A stretch of 64,000 nt of DNA, taken from assembly GCA_019802505.1 (NCBI GenBank), contig JAFMOC010000108.1:228501-292500 (forward strand), in the 5' to 3' direction. The notes beneath the pieces were generated by a model. That model saw nothing but the letters and a program-made list of their open reading frames with translations, ran no database searches and was not told the DNA's origin. A program made the position numbers and the translations under genes. Positions 47,319-56,969 of this stretch are shown one piece after another. This DNA is from Corydoras sp. C115. Taxonomy: Eukaryota; Chordata; Actinopteri; Siluriformes; Callichthyidae. The stretch's first letter is position 1. Each line of letters opens with the position of its first letter.

Positions 47319-48035
47319 ATTGTTTATAGAAACAAAGCCAGTAAGCCAGTTCTCTGGAATTTAAACGTAGGCCTAATAAAATGAAACTAAAACAAGATTA
47401 AAAAAACCATTCAGTTAATAAACAATATCTACTTCATTTTTATTCAGAAATCTTAAAAAATAAATCAATATTAAAAATAAACAAATTCTCTTTATAAGTG
47501 TTAAAATCAATCTGCCTACAGCATGTCAACTTCCGAACACGTTTACCGTATATAATAAAAAAAAAGTAATTGGTTTGTCAGTAATACACATAAAGACGAT
47601 TATACATTATTTGTATTTAGCTATTAAACCACTGCACCGCCCTGTTTAACAAATTGACCCATAATAATTGATTCAGTGCTTTATAGCAAAATACAAATAA
47701 TGTATTTGCCTATATCATTTTTATGTGTATTACTGACAATACAATTACTTTTTGCTTCAATTACACCAAACATTTTTTTTTTATTAAAAATGGTAAATTT
47801 GTTCTGAAATTGACATGCTGTAGGCAGATTGATTTTAACACTTATTTTATAAAGTGAATTTGTTTATTTGTAATATTGATTTATTTTTAAAGATTACTGA
47901 ATAAAAAGTAGATGATGAGTAATGAAGTGAACTGAATGTTTACTTAACCTAATGTTTTTTAAAATCTTTTTTAGCTTCATCATATCAGGCCTACGTTTAA
48001 ATTCCAGAGAACTGGCTTACTGGCTTTGTTTGTAT
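47319..48035. repeat. Long imperfect palindrome (foldback-like), arms about 305-350 bp
   Basis: The left arm 47319-47624 is matched in reverse complement by 47685-48035. Paired landmarks are aaagccagtaagccagttct with agaactggcttactggcttt, aatctgcctacagcatgtca with tgacatgctgtaggcagatt, and cagtaatacacat with atgtgtattactg. The spacer is about 60 bp. The right arm has small extra insertions. No open frame of note is present. This could be a foldback transposon or an inverted duplication. Confidence 0.93.
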
Positions 48036-48055
48036 AAACATTTCAGTGTCCAATT

Positions 48056-48119
48056 AGACCAATTAATTTTTACTTTAATTACACTGAACAGTATAATTAA
48101 AGTAAAAATTAATTGGTCT
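48056..48119. repeat. Perfect 26-bp-stem hairpin beside the long palindrome
   Basis: agaccaattaatttttactt plus taatta pairs exactly with the reverse complement ending attaattggtct, across a 12-bp loop. A related attggtttgtcagtaatac word occurs inside the long palindrome at about 47570. Confidence 0.93.
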
Positions 48120-48136
48120 GTCAGTAATATACATTT

Positions 48137-48352
48137 GAGTGCACACACTCACTCACACGACAAACACACTCTATATAGGGGCAATTTGGAGCATCCAGTT
48201 TACCTTGATCCATGTTTTTGGTCTTTGGGAGGAAACCGGAGGAAACCCATGCAGACGAGGGCAGAACATGGAAACTCCACCCAGACTGGGATTTGAACCA
48301 GGATTCCCTAGCGCTGAGAGGTGTACGTGCTAACCACTAAGCCACCATGTGT
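48137..48352 (-). mobile_element. V-SINE, tail truncated
   Basis: Starts gcacacactcactcacacga; V-core and head ending ctaaccactaagccaccatg. Confidence 0.88.
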
Positions 48353-48474
48353 GCCTGGAACAGACTTTAAAATTAAATAAATTGAAGTGTTTGAATGAAT
48401 ACTATTTCAATCCCTTCAGGAAAAAAAAACATGTATCCTGCCATGCAGCTTATACAACATAGTGGGAACACTGG

Positions 48475-48720
48475 TGAAGGTGCGTTTGTGTTTTAGCATG
48501 ACTATATCAGGCCTGGGTGAGTTTGGCGGTGAAGAATCGGACTGGCCCACACAAAGCCCTGACCTCAGCCCCATCTTGCAGCATTAGGATTAACTGAAAT
48601 GGAGATTGCCAGCAAGGCCTTTTTTCCAACAGTAATGTTTGACTTTAGAAATCTCATCTTAACAAACGATCATAGACACACTACAAAATCTTGTAGAAAA
48701 TCTTCACATTAGCGTAAAAG
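48475..48720 (+). pseudogene. Tc1/mariner transposase C-terminal relic
   Basis: ggactggcccacacaaagcc, then ctgacctcagccccatc corresponds to the DWP(A)QSPDLNPI block around the catalytic glutamate. Flanking frames contain stops and the glutamate codon region is damaged. It belongs to yet another Tc1 subfamily. Confidence 0.75.
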
Positions 48721-49080
48721 CTAGGACATTAATTTATTCATTCATTCACACACTAACATACTATGGACAAAACCAACAAAGGATCAGTCTTAAGATTAAT
48801 AGTCTACAATATGTTAATTGCTCATTGTATATTTGTTTATTTGATTCATGTTACAGTTCTTATGGTTGGGTATAAGATTATGTACAAAGTTAAGGTGCAT
48901 ACACAAGAATAAACCTAATCAGTATTGGCAAGAATATTTGTGCTGTCGACTTTGAATCTGAGGAAGCTACAACAATATTTCTCTAATGATATAAAGTGAT
49001 CTACTGTATTTTGCCTACACACAAGAATTTGTCCTCAACGTGTAACCCATCCATTCAATGAAACACACACATAGACATAT

Positions 49081-49181
49081 TACATTACAATTAGCAGATG
49101 CTTTCATTTAAAGATTGGTAGATTTGAACCCCCAGCGCTGAGAGGCAAACATGCTAACCAGTAAGCCACCATGCCACTGTA
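49081..49181 (-). mobile_element. Chimeric SINE: V-SINE head joined to an L2-type tail
   Basis: Reversed, it reads gcatggtggcttactggtta, B-box region ggttcaaatc, and then immediately ctttaaatgaaagcatctgc and taattgtaatgtaa. The V-core and body are absent. Confidence 0.7.
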
Positions 49182-49404
49182 ATAAATTAATTTTAAAAAA
49201 TTATATCTGTTTGTGGAAGTGATTTGTTTTGAGTTGTTTTTTTAAAGTTGTTAAATGACTAAGAAACATTCAGCAGTGAAGAATGCTAAGGAATTTGAAT
49301 TAGCACCACGGTGAGGTTGAATCACCAGGGGACATTCATCACTAGAGTAAAGTTCAAGAGTCAGAGTGTATTTTGGAAATATAAATTGAAGGTAAGAGGG
49401 GGCA

Positions 49405-49515
49405 GATCAAGAGATTCTCCTGTAGGTCAGAGTCAGTGCCTTGTACTGAATGCGAACAGCTACAGGGAGCCAATAGTGAGTAGTGGAGTGACATGATATT
49501 GCTTGGGTTGGTTGA
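49405..49515 (-). mobile_element. L2-clade LINE reverse-transcriptase fragment
   Basis: The minus frame reads HYWLPVAVRIQYKALTLTYR, the same conserved block as at 22.6 kb. Confidence 0.85.
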
Positions 49516-49519
49516 ACAC

Positions 49520-50332
49520 AAGTCGGGCCGCACACACCTTGTAAGGGAAGCCTTATATACGCCACCCAGGGGGCAATAGAGTTAAGTACCATGTATAATG
49601 TCAATTCAGCTAGTACATGGTGGGACCAAGAATCGAACCGGGGACCTTCAAAATGGTCCTTGACTACAAGCCTACGATTGCCTTTACCTCATGTTTAATT
49701 TCTTACTTCAAATTTTTCTTTGCACAACTTTTTAACCCTGTACATAGTATTTTAGTTAATTTTTAATTGTATATTTCTATTCTTTTTGTTAGGCACATCT
49801 TTCAATCCTGTACATAATAGCTTACATTGAAAGTTTATTTTGTTCTTTTTTCCTTTTTTTTAATTTATTTCTCCTTCATTTTCATGTGACAAATAAAATT
49901 ATATTTGATTTGAAAAGCTGTCACATTTGTAAAGAGAAAAACAGATTAGAGTTAAATATCTCTAGAAAATCTCTTTTAAGTGTAATATGTAAATTTTCCA
50001 ATAATTTTATTATTTATGCATTATTTATGCATTTATGTTTTTGACTGATGTACTGTTCCATTTCTACCATTATTCGAAATTGTACCAAATTTAGTTTTTT
50101 TTGTAATTTCCTGAAAAGTATTGCATTATTTTAAGAATGCTAGTTTGGTAAGCCCTTGGTAAAAACTAAAATCTGTCATGTTCCCTTTTTCTTCAGATTA
50201 CCAGTTAGAACCGCTCTACACTGTATCCACCCTATCTAGTATGTGCAATTTTTTACTAGAATTTACATGCATGGTGATGTGTCACCAGGTATTATTAACT
50301 AGTTTTAGTTTATATATATAGTTTATATTTAT

Positions 50333-50335
<3 letters not shown>
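49520..50335. other. Mostly unannotated; possible LINE 3' tail at 49690-49918
   Basis: The segment ending gacaaataaaattatatttg, then atttga resembles the 3' end of a non-LTR element. The rest is AT-rich without recognised features. Confidence 0.4.

Positions 50336-50338
<3 letters not shown>

Positions 50339-50418
<80 letters not shown>
50339..50418. repeat. (TA)n microsatellite
   Basis: Nearly 40 TA units ending at the left edge of the intact Tc1 element, whose insertion target is TA. Confidence 0.95.
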
Positions 50419-50421
<3 letters not shown>

Positions 50422-50423
<2 letters not shown>

Positions 50424-52041
50424 GTGGTGTAAAAAAGTGTTTGCCCCTTCCGCATTTCCTGTTTTTTTGCATGTTTGTCACACTTAAGTGTTTCAGAACA
50501 TCAAACCAATTTAAACAATAGTCAAGGACAACACAAGTAAACACAAAACGCAATTTGTAAATGAAGGTGTTTATTATTAAAGGAGAAAAAAAATCCAAAC
50601 CATCATGGCCCTGTGTGAAAAAGTGATTGCCCCCCTAAACCTAATAACTGGTTGGGCCACCCTTAGCAGCAACAATGGCAAACAAGCGTTTGCGATAACT
50701 TGCAATGACTCTTTTACAGCGTTCTGGAGGAATTTTGGCCCACTCATCTTTGCAGAATTGTTCTAATTCAGTTACATTAGAGGGTTTTCGAGCATGAACG
50801 CCCTTTTGAAGGTCATACCACAACATCTCAATAGGATTCAGGTCAGGACTTTGGCTAGGCCACTCCAAAGTCTTCATTTTGTTTCTCTTCAGCCATTCAG
50901 TGGTGGACTTGCTGGTGTGTTTAGGATCATTGTCCTGCTGCAGAACCCAAGTTCGTTTCAACTTGAGTTCATGAACAGATGGTCGGACATTCTCCTTCAG
51001 GATCTTTTGGTAAACAGCAGAATTCATAGTTCCATTTATCACAGCAAGTCTTCCAGGTCCTGACGCAGCAAAACAGCCCCAGATCATCACACTACCACCA
51101 CCATATTTTACTGTTGGTATAATGTTCTTTTTCTGAAATGCAGTGTTCCTTTTACCCCAGATGTGATGGGACACACACCTTCCAAAGAGTTCCACTTTTG
51201 TCTCATCGGTCCATAGAATGTTTTCCCAAAAGTGTTGGGGATCATCAAGATGTGTTTTGGAAAAATTGAGACGAGCGTTAATGTTCTTTTTGCTCAGCAG
51301 TGGTTTTCTTCTTGGAACTCTGCCATGCAGGCCATTTTTGCCCAGTCTTTTTCTGATGGTGTAGGCATGAACGCTGACCTTAACTGAGGCAAGTGAGGCC
51401 TGCAGTTCTTTGGACGTTGTTGTGGGGTCTTTTGTGACCTCTTGGATGAGTCGTCGCTGCGCTCTTGGGGTAATTTTGGGCGGCCGGCCACTCCTGGGAA
51501 GGTTCACCACTGTTTCATGTCTTCGCCATTTGTGGATAATGGCTCTCACTGTGGTTCGCTGGATTCCCAAAGCTTTGGAAATGGCTTTATAACCCTTTCC
51601 AGACTGATAGATCTCAATTCCTTTATTTCTCAATTGTTCCTGAATTTTTTTGGATCTCGGCATGATGTGTAGCTTTTAAGGATATTTTGGTGGACTTTAC
51701 TGTGTCAGGCAGCTCCTATTTAAGTGATGTCTTGATTGAGAACAGGTGTGGCAAAAATCAGGCCTGGGTGCGGCTAGAGAAACTGAACTCAGGTGTTAAA
51801 AACCACAGTTATAGTATGTTTTAACGAGGGGGCAATCACTTTTTCACACAGGGCCAAGATGGTTTGGATTTCTTTTCACCTTTACTAATAAACACCTTCA
51901 TTTACAAATTGCATTTTGTGTTTACTTGTGTTGTCCTTGACTATTGTTTAAATTGGTTTGATGTTCTGAAACACTTAAATGTGACAAACATGCAAAAAAA
52001 CAGGAAATGAGGAAGGGGGCAAACACTTTTTCACACCACTG
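50422..52041 (-). mobile_element. Complete Tc1/mariner transposon with long IR/DR inverted repeats
   Basis: The element is about 1,620 bp. Its inverted repeats are about 214 bp (50422-50635 and 51827-52041), begin CAGTGGTGT, and match along their whole length with few differences. Each repeat carries a direct-repeat motif at its outer end (GTGTTTGCCCC) and a related one at its inner end (GTGATTGCCCC), the four-site IR/DR layout known from Sleeping Beauty-type elements. It flanks an uninterrupted transposase gene. It landed against a (TA)n tract. The right end shows the expected TA; at the left end the adjoining dinucleotide reads CA, so that copy of the target duplication is mutated or slipped. 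A V-SINE starts about 10 bp beyond the right end. Confidence 0.93.
50641..51663 (-). CDS. Tc1/mariner transposase, intact 340-aa ORF
   Basis: Cut-and-paste DDE transposase of the Tc1 group. The first 110 residues form the paired-like double helix-turn-helix that binds the inverted repeats (ALGIQRTTVRAIIHKW is the first recognition region). A GRPPK linker motif is at 59-63 and basic nuclear-localisation-like stretches follow. The catalytic core shows D153 (WTDETKVELF), D244 (QQDNDPKHT) and E279 (SPDLNPIE), with 34 residues between the second D and E, so DD34E. The glycine-rich box GGGSVMIWGCF is at 188-198. Length matches the family norm (about 340 aa), and there is no stop or frameshift. Codons on the other strand and in other frames of this stretch are shadows. 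Ancient fish copies usually carry stops, so an open frame suggests relative youth. Activity itself is not shown. Confidence 0.95.
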   Translation of the reverse strand: MPRSKKIQEQLRNKGIEIYQSGKGYKAISKALGIQRTTVRAIIHKWRRHETVVNLPRSGRPPKITPRAQRRLIQEVTKDPTTTSKELQASLASVKVSVHAYTIRKRLGKNGLHGRVPRRKPLLSKKNINARLNFSKTHLDDPQHFWENILWTDETKVELFGRCVSHHIWGKRNTAFQKKNIIPTVKYGGGSVMIWGCFAASGPGRLAVINGTMNSAVYQKILKENVRPSVHELKLKRTWVLQQDNDPKHTSKSTTEWLKRNKMKTLEWPSQSPDLNPIEMLWYDLQKGVHARKPSNVTELEQFCKDEWAKIPPERCKRVIASYRKRLFAIVAAKGGPTSY

Positions 52042-52050
52042 TATACACAA

Positions 52051-52369
52051 GTGGCACACTGGCTTAGTGGTTCGTACGTTCACCTCTCAGCGCTAGGGTT
52101 TTGAATCCCAAACTGGGAGGAGTTTTCATGTTCTCCCCGTGTCCGCGGTTTCCTCCCACAGTCCAAAAACATGGATCAAGTCAATTGAAATCTCCAAATT
52201 GCCCCATATAAAGTGTGTGTGTGTGAGTGAGTGTGTGCCCAGCGATGGATTGGCGCCCTGTCCTGGGTCTATCTGCCCAGCGCCCGAGACGTTCTCCCCT
52301 GGATGGGCATGGGAAACCCCACTGCGACCCTACTAGAGGATAAAGCGGGAGATAATGAATGAATGAATA
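52051..52369 (+). mobile_element. V-SINE
   Basis: Head gtggcacactggcttagtgg, shortened core, body and tail gataatgaatgaatgaat followed by (AT)n to 52391. Confidence 0.9.
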
Positions 52370-52414
52370 TATATATATATATATATATATACACTGTATT
52401 TTCTCGTCTCATTA

Positions 52415-52665
52415 TATTCCGCTTAATACAATACCAGGGACTAGGGGCCCGGGGGGTTCCCCATGCCCATCCAAGGACACATCCAGAACAGGGCACACAC
52501 TATATAGTAGCAATTTAATATATTTATATATATATATATATATAATATATTTCAATATACTATAAATAGGGGCCATTTAACGCAGCCTATTCACCTTGAA
52601 TTCATGTTTTTGGACTGTGGGAAGAAACTGGAGAACCCAGACACGGAGAGAACATGAAAGCTCTT
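52415..52665 (-). mobile_element. V-SINE, degraded, with internal (TA)n
   Basis: ttccccatgcccatcc and aacagggcacacac belong to the body. The core (ttcatgtttttggactgtgg) resumes at 52605 after a (TA)n tract at 52520-52545. The head is missing. Confidence 0.75.
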
Positions 52666-52825
52666 TTACATTGTAAAATACAACATGTATATGTTTGTGA
52701 GGTCCCAACTACTATTGTTGTTGAAATTGTAAGTAATAATTGGTTTTTAATCATGTGATGTTTAATGATCACACACACACACACACACAAGAAAGCTATC
52801 TGTGGCCCATGCAACTATTTTTAAG

Positions 52826-53041
52826 AACCTTATGGTAAAGTTTCCAAGTTCTCCCCATATCCTTATGGATTTCCCCTGGGTTCTCCGGTATCCTCCCACA
52901 GTCCAAAAACAGTCCACTGCTCTAAATTACCTCTATACAGTGTGTATCTGCCCAGCACCTAAAACGTTCTCCCCTGGATGGTGATGGAGAACCCCCTTGC
53001 AAACTTAGTATAGGATAATGCAGAAGATAAAGGATGGATGC
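52826..53041 (+). mobile_element. V-SINE, 5' truncated
   Basis: Begins in the core (aaagtttccaagttctcccc); shortened body and tail gcagaagataaaggatggat. Confidence 0.82.
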
Positions 53042-53044
53042 AAA

Positions 53045-53790
53045 TTCTTTAGCTTAAGTGTTTCCTCTCTCTCTTGAATGTTACACATACATCCTATATT
53101 TACTGATTTGGCACCGGCTTTCCAAAACAAGTTTGTGAGTCACATTTATCATCTGTCACACTAGCACTGCCCATTGCCCATCCACTTTACAGCCTTTAAC
53201 CTGAGTGACATCATGTCTCCAGCTGCTCCAAGGCTTCCAACAATCTCCTACGGTGCCACCTGATTCAAAGCAGCAACTGAGTAAAGATTTGCAAGCATTG
53301 CATTAACATGCATTATTTCATGGCTTTCTACACTTTCAGCAGATGATCTTTGTTTGCATTGGCCACTCTCACAGCATGCATTTGCCCCTAATTGACTTAT
53401 CCAGCTATAGAGAAGCAAGCAAGCTTGTCATGAGACAAAATCACATGTATTTTGGATTCATGAATATGCAAAGCTCTTCCACCATATTGTAGACTCTCCT
53501 TTATTTAATGGCACCCGTTAGCATATGGATGATACTTCATTGACATCTATTTGCCTATCCATTGAAGTAGCACGGCTTTTAGTGCTTCCCGCTGTCTGTG
53601 AACAGCCACAGGAGCATCCCACTTCACTGAGGATCCAGTGACAAAAAAGATGGTGTAACTTTTTGTACATTTTTGTGGAGACTGAAGACAGACGGGGTCT
53701 GAACTTAAACACACCTTTGCGTCAAATTTCCCCAGCGATTCCCAGTCGGGCATTGTCAGGCTACAACCTGACTCCTCCCATCCCCACAGG
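53045..53790. other. Unique sequence of balanced composition between SINEs
   Basis: About 700 bp without repeats, less AT-rich than its surroundings. It is a candidate conserved non-coding element between ets2 and psmg1. No exon can be supported. Confidence 0.3.
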
Positions 53791-53797
53791 AGAAAAT

Positions 53798-53943
53798 GAG
53801 TGTGCCGAGGGATAGATTGGAACCCTGTCCTGGGTGTATCTGCCCAGAACCCAAAACATTCTCCACTGGATGGGCATGAGACCCCCCACCATGACCCTGG
53901 TAGAGGATTAAGAGGAAGATAATGAATGAGTGAATGAATGAAT
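53798..53943 (+). mobile_element. V-SINE, 5' truncated
   Basis: Body from gtgccgagggatagattgga onward and tail gataatgaatgagtgaatga. Confidence 0.87.
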
Positions 53944-54084
53944 AATAGGTATTCAAATATTATAGACCCAATTTTTAACTATAAAGCCTAAACATTGTAG
54001 ATGCTTATTTTGATTCTCATCGTTTTGACTGTGTTCTTGTACTATTTCACTATTTCATGTGTTTCCATGTTCTTTGACAAATAT

Positions 54085-54247
54085 TGGCTAGCGTGCGTTC
54101 AAATCCCAGGTCCACTGAAGTTACCACTGTGGATCCTTGAGCAAGTCCCTTAACCCTTATTGCGCCAGGGATGGTATGACCTATCCTGTTCCCACTTTGT
54201 AAGTTGATTTGAATAAAAGCATCTGCTAAATGACCAAATGTAAATTT
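54085..54247 (+). mobile_element. Second-family SINE, 5' truncated
   Basis: B-box region gcgttcaaatcccagg, centre gatccttgagcaagtccctt, tail gaataaaagcatctgctaaa and tgaccaaatgtaaat. Confidence 0.82.
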
Positions 54248-54249
54248 GT

Positions 54250-54750
54250 CTGTGCTATTGTAAGCAAACATATACAGTACAAAATAAAAAGAAACCATAG
54301 ATTTGTGGAAGGAACTTGCAGAGTGCACAATGATCTGATCTTTAGTGAACTGAGCAACTTCGATGCTCTAATTTAGAATTATTTAAGTCAAATGAGAGTG
54401 CATTTGTTAAACAGTAATGGTGTCTTTATATGGTAGGGAGAATACAAATTTTGCCCAAAAGCATAAAAGCACAGTTTAGGGCAATTCACAACAATGCACC
54501 ATTGTATAAAGCTTAAAAAAATCAAAAGCCACAGTTTAAAAATATACCAGCTTGTGATGCTAAGTGACAATCAGGTTTTACGGTCATGCAAAGAATGTTA
54601 CAGGAACCATTGTAAAATTAGAATAGGAAGAATATCTTAAGATACATTTTGGGTAATAATGAGACTACTAATACAAAAAAAATCTTGAATAACTGAAGAA
54701 AAACAAAAGGAATAAATAAAAATAGCTGATTTACTCATTACAAATCCCAT
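54250..54750. other. Unannotated stretch
   Basis: No gene or repeat family recognised. Confidence 0.35.
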
Positions 54751-54756
54751 TGTCAG

Positions 54757-55098
54757 GACGGCACGGTGGCTTAGTGGTTAGCATGTTAGCCTCTCAGCGC
54801 TGGAGATCAAGGTTCAAATCCCAATTTGGGCGGAGTTTCCATGTTTTCCCCATATCCTCATGGGTTTCCTCCAGGTTCTCCAGTTTCCTCCCACAGTCCA
54901 AAAACATGGATTCAAGGTTAATTAAATGCTCTAAATTTCCCCATATAGTGTTTTTGAGTGTGTTTGTGCCCAGCGATTAACTGGCACACAGTCCTGGATG
55001 TATCTGCCAATGCCTAATACGTTCTCCCCTGGATTGTTATGGTGAACCCTTCCGTGACCCTATAAGAGGATTAAGTGGAAGGTAATGAATGAATGGAT
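54757..55098 (+). mobile_element. V-SINE, full length
   Basis: Head gacggcacggtggcttagtg, all domains, tail ggtaatgaatgaatggatga. Confidence 0.92.
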
Positions 55099-55099
55099 G

Positions 55100-55625
55100 A
55101 AAATCATTGTCAAGATTTCAATATTCTGTGTGTAAGACTTCAAATTTCCCAAATTGCATAGTTCCCAGTTTAATTGTACATAATGTAATACTGTGCAATG
55201 TTCTCACATAAAGAACGCTTGCACAGTAACTTTTTACCATTCTCCTGCTTTGATGGAATTTCAGATGACCTGAGAAAACAGAACCCAGCCCTAGCAATAA
55301 TACACATTACATCATGCTATATGTTGTGCAACCAGTAAGCCAACGTGTAAATTCCCTCCATTGCGCACAATCAAAGCAGCTCAAATATCAGGAAACTGTC
55401 AAACATATTGTTAAATTACAGTTTGAGACTTTAAACCTGTTAGGGCTGTTTTTAATTATGAATGGAAAAACATGTTTTAATTGCAGGTTTGTCATTATAA
55501 CACCATTAAGAAATTACTTCATTACACTTATGTGCGAGTGCTTTGCATTGTGAGTTCTTTACCATTTGAACTTTAGGTGTGATGTTTTGAGGTGGTTTCT
55601 ACAGGTTAGTTCAAGGCTCAGTGAT
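55100..55625. other. Unannotated stretch
   Basis: No gene or repeat family recognised. Confidence 0.35.
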
Positions 55626-55629
55626 GTTA

Positions 55630-55958
55630 TTCATTCATTCATTATCTTCCGCTTTATCCTATATTAGGGTCGCGGGGGGGTTCCCCATGCCAATCCAGGG
55701 GAGAACGTTTCGGGCGCTGGGCAGATACACCCAGGACAGGGAGCCAATCTATCGCTGGGCACACACTCACACGGACACGCACACAAACACTCTACATGGG
55801 GCAATTTGGAGAACTCAATGGACTTGATCTATGTTTTTGGACTGTGGGAGGAAACCCATGCGGACACGGGGAGAACATGGAAACTCCACCCAGATGGGGA
55901 TTCGAACCGGGAATCTCTAGTGCCGAGAGGCGAACGTGCTAACCTCTAAGCCACCGTG
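55630..55958 (-). mobile_element. V-SINE, full length, head-to-head with next copy
   Basis: Tail attcattcattcattatctt to head ctaacctctaagccaccgtg; well preserved with a small core deletion. Confidence 0.92.
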
Positions 55959-56015
55959 TAAAATAAATTTACAGTTTTTAAAAAAATTTTTTTTTTCATG
56001 GAACAAGTATATTCT

Positions 56016-56358
56016 GCGGGCGGCACAGTGGCTTAGTGGTTAGCACGTTCGCCTCTCAGCGATAGGGATTCACGGCTCGAATCCCCATCTGGGTGGAGTT
56101 TCCATGTTCTTCCCGTGTCCGCATGGGTTTCCTCCGGGTTCTTCGGTTTCCTCCCACAGTCCAAAAACATGGATCAAGTCAATTGAATTTTCAAAATTAC
56201 CCCATATAGAGTGTGTCTGTGTGAGTGAGTGTGTGTCCAGCGATGTATTGGCGCCCTGTCCTGGGTCTATCTTCCCAGCGCCCAAGATGTTCTCCCCTGG
56301 ATGGGCATGGGCACTGTGACCCTAATAGAGGCTAAAGCGGGAGATAATGAATGAATGA
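56016..56358 (+). mobile_element. V-SINE, full length
   Basis: Head gcgggcggcacagtggctta, A and B boxes, core, body and tail gataatgaatgaatgaaag. It forms an inverted pair with the copy at 55630-55958, spacer about 57 bp. Confidence 0.92.
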
Positions 56359-56436
56359 AAGTATATTCTGCAACCACTATGCAAAGATTTATTCAGGCAT
56401 GAATTGTGAACAAGTGGTTTTAAAACAAGTGGTTTG

Positions 56437-56680
56437 TGTGTGTGTGTGTGTGGTCGCTGGGCACACACACACAAACATACTCACTCACTTTTCATTCTCT
56501 GGTTTCCTTCCACCCAAAACCATGGATTCAATGTAAATTGAATGCTCCAAATTGCCGCAATTGGCTGAGTGTGCAGAGCGATAGATTGCCACCCTGTCCT
56601 GGCTCAAAACTTTCTTCCCTGGGCAGGAACCCCCACAACCCTAGTAGGGAAATTGGTCGGCGATAAAGAATGAATGAACA
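56437..56680 (+). mobile_element. V-SINE, rearranged
   Basis: A short (GT)n and (CA)n piece precedes ctctggtttccttccaccca, a compressed body, and the tail gcgataaagaatgaatgaac. Internal order is disturbed. Confidence 0.65.
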
Positions 56681-56727
56681 GCATGTCATTATTTCAACGT
56701 TTTGGGTGCTTCAAATATCACAAAACC

Positions 56728-56967
56728 ATCCATCGATCCATTATCTTCCGCTTTATCCTCTATTAGGATCCCCATGCATGGTCCCCATTCCCATCCAGTG
56801 GAGAACGTTTCGGGCAAATACATCCAGGACAGGGCGCAAAGCGTCACTGGGCACACACTCACTCACACAGATGCTATATGGGGTAATTTAGAGAATTCAA
56901 TTGACCTTGATCCATGTTTTTGGACTGTGGGAGGAAACCGGAGAACCCGGAGGAAACCCACACGGCA
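56728..56967 (-). mobile_element. V-SINE, head missing
   Basis: Tail catccatcgatccattatct, body with small deletions, core to gaggaaacccacacgg. Confidence 0.87.
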
Positions 56968-56969
56968 GG

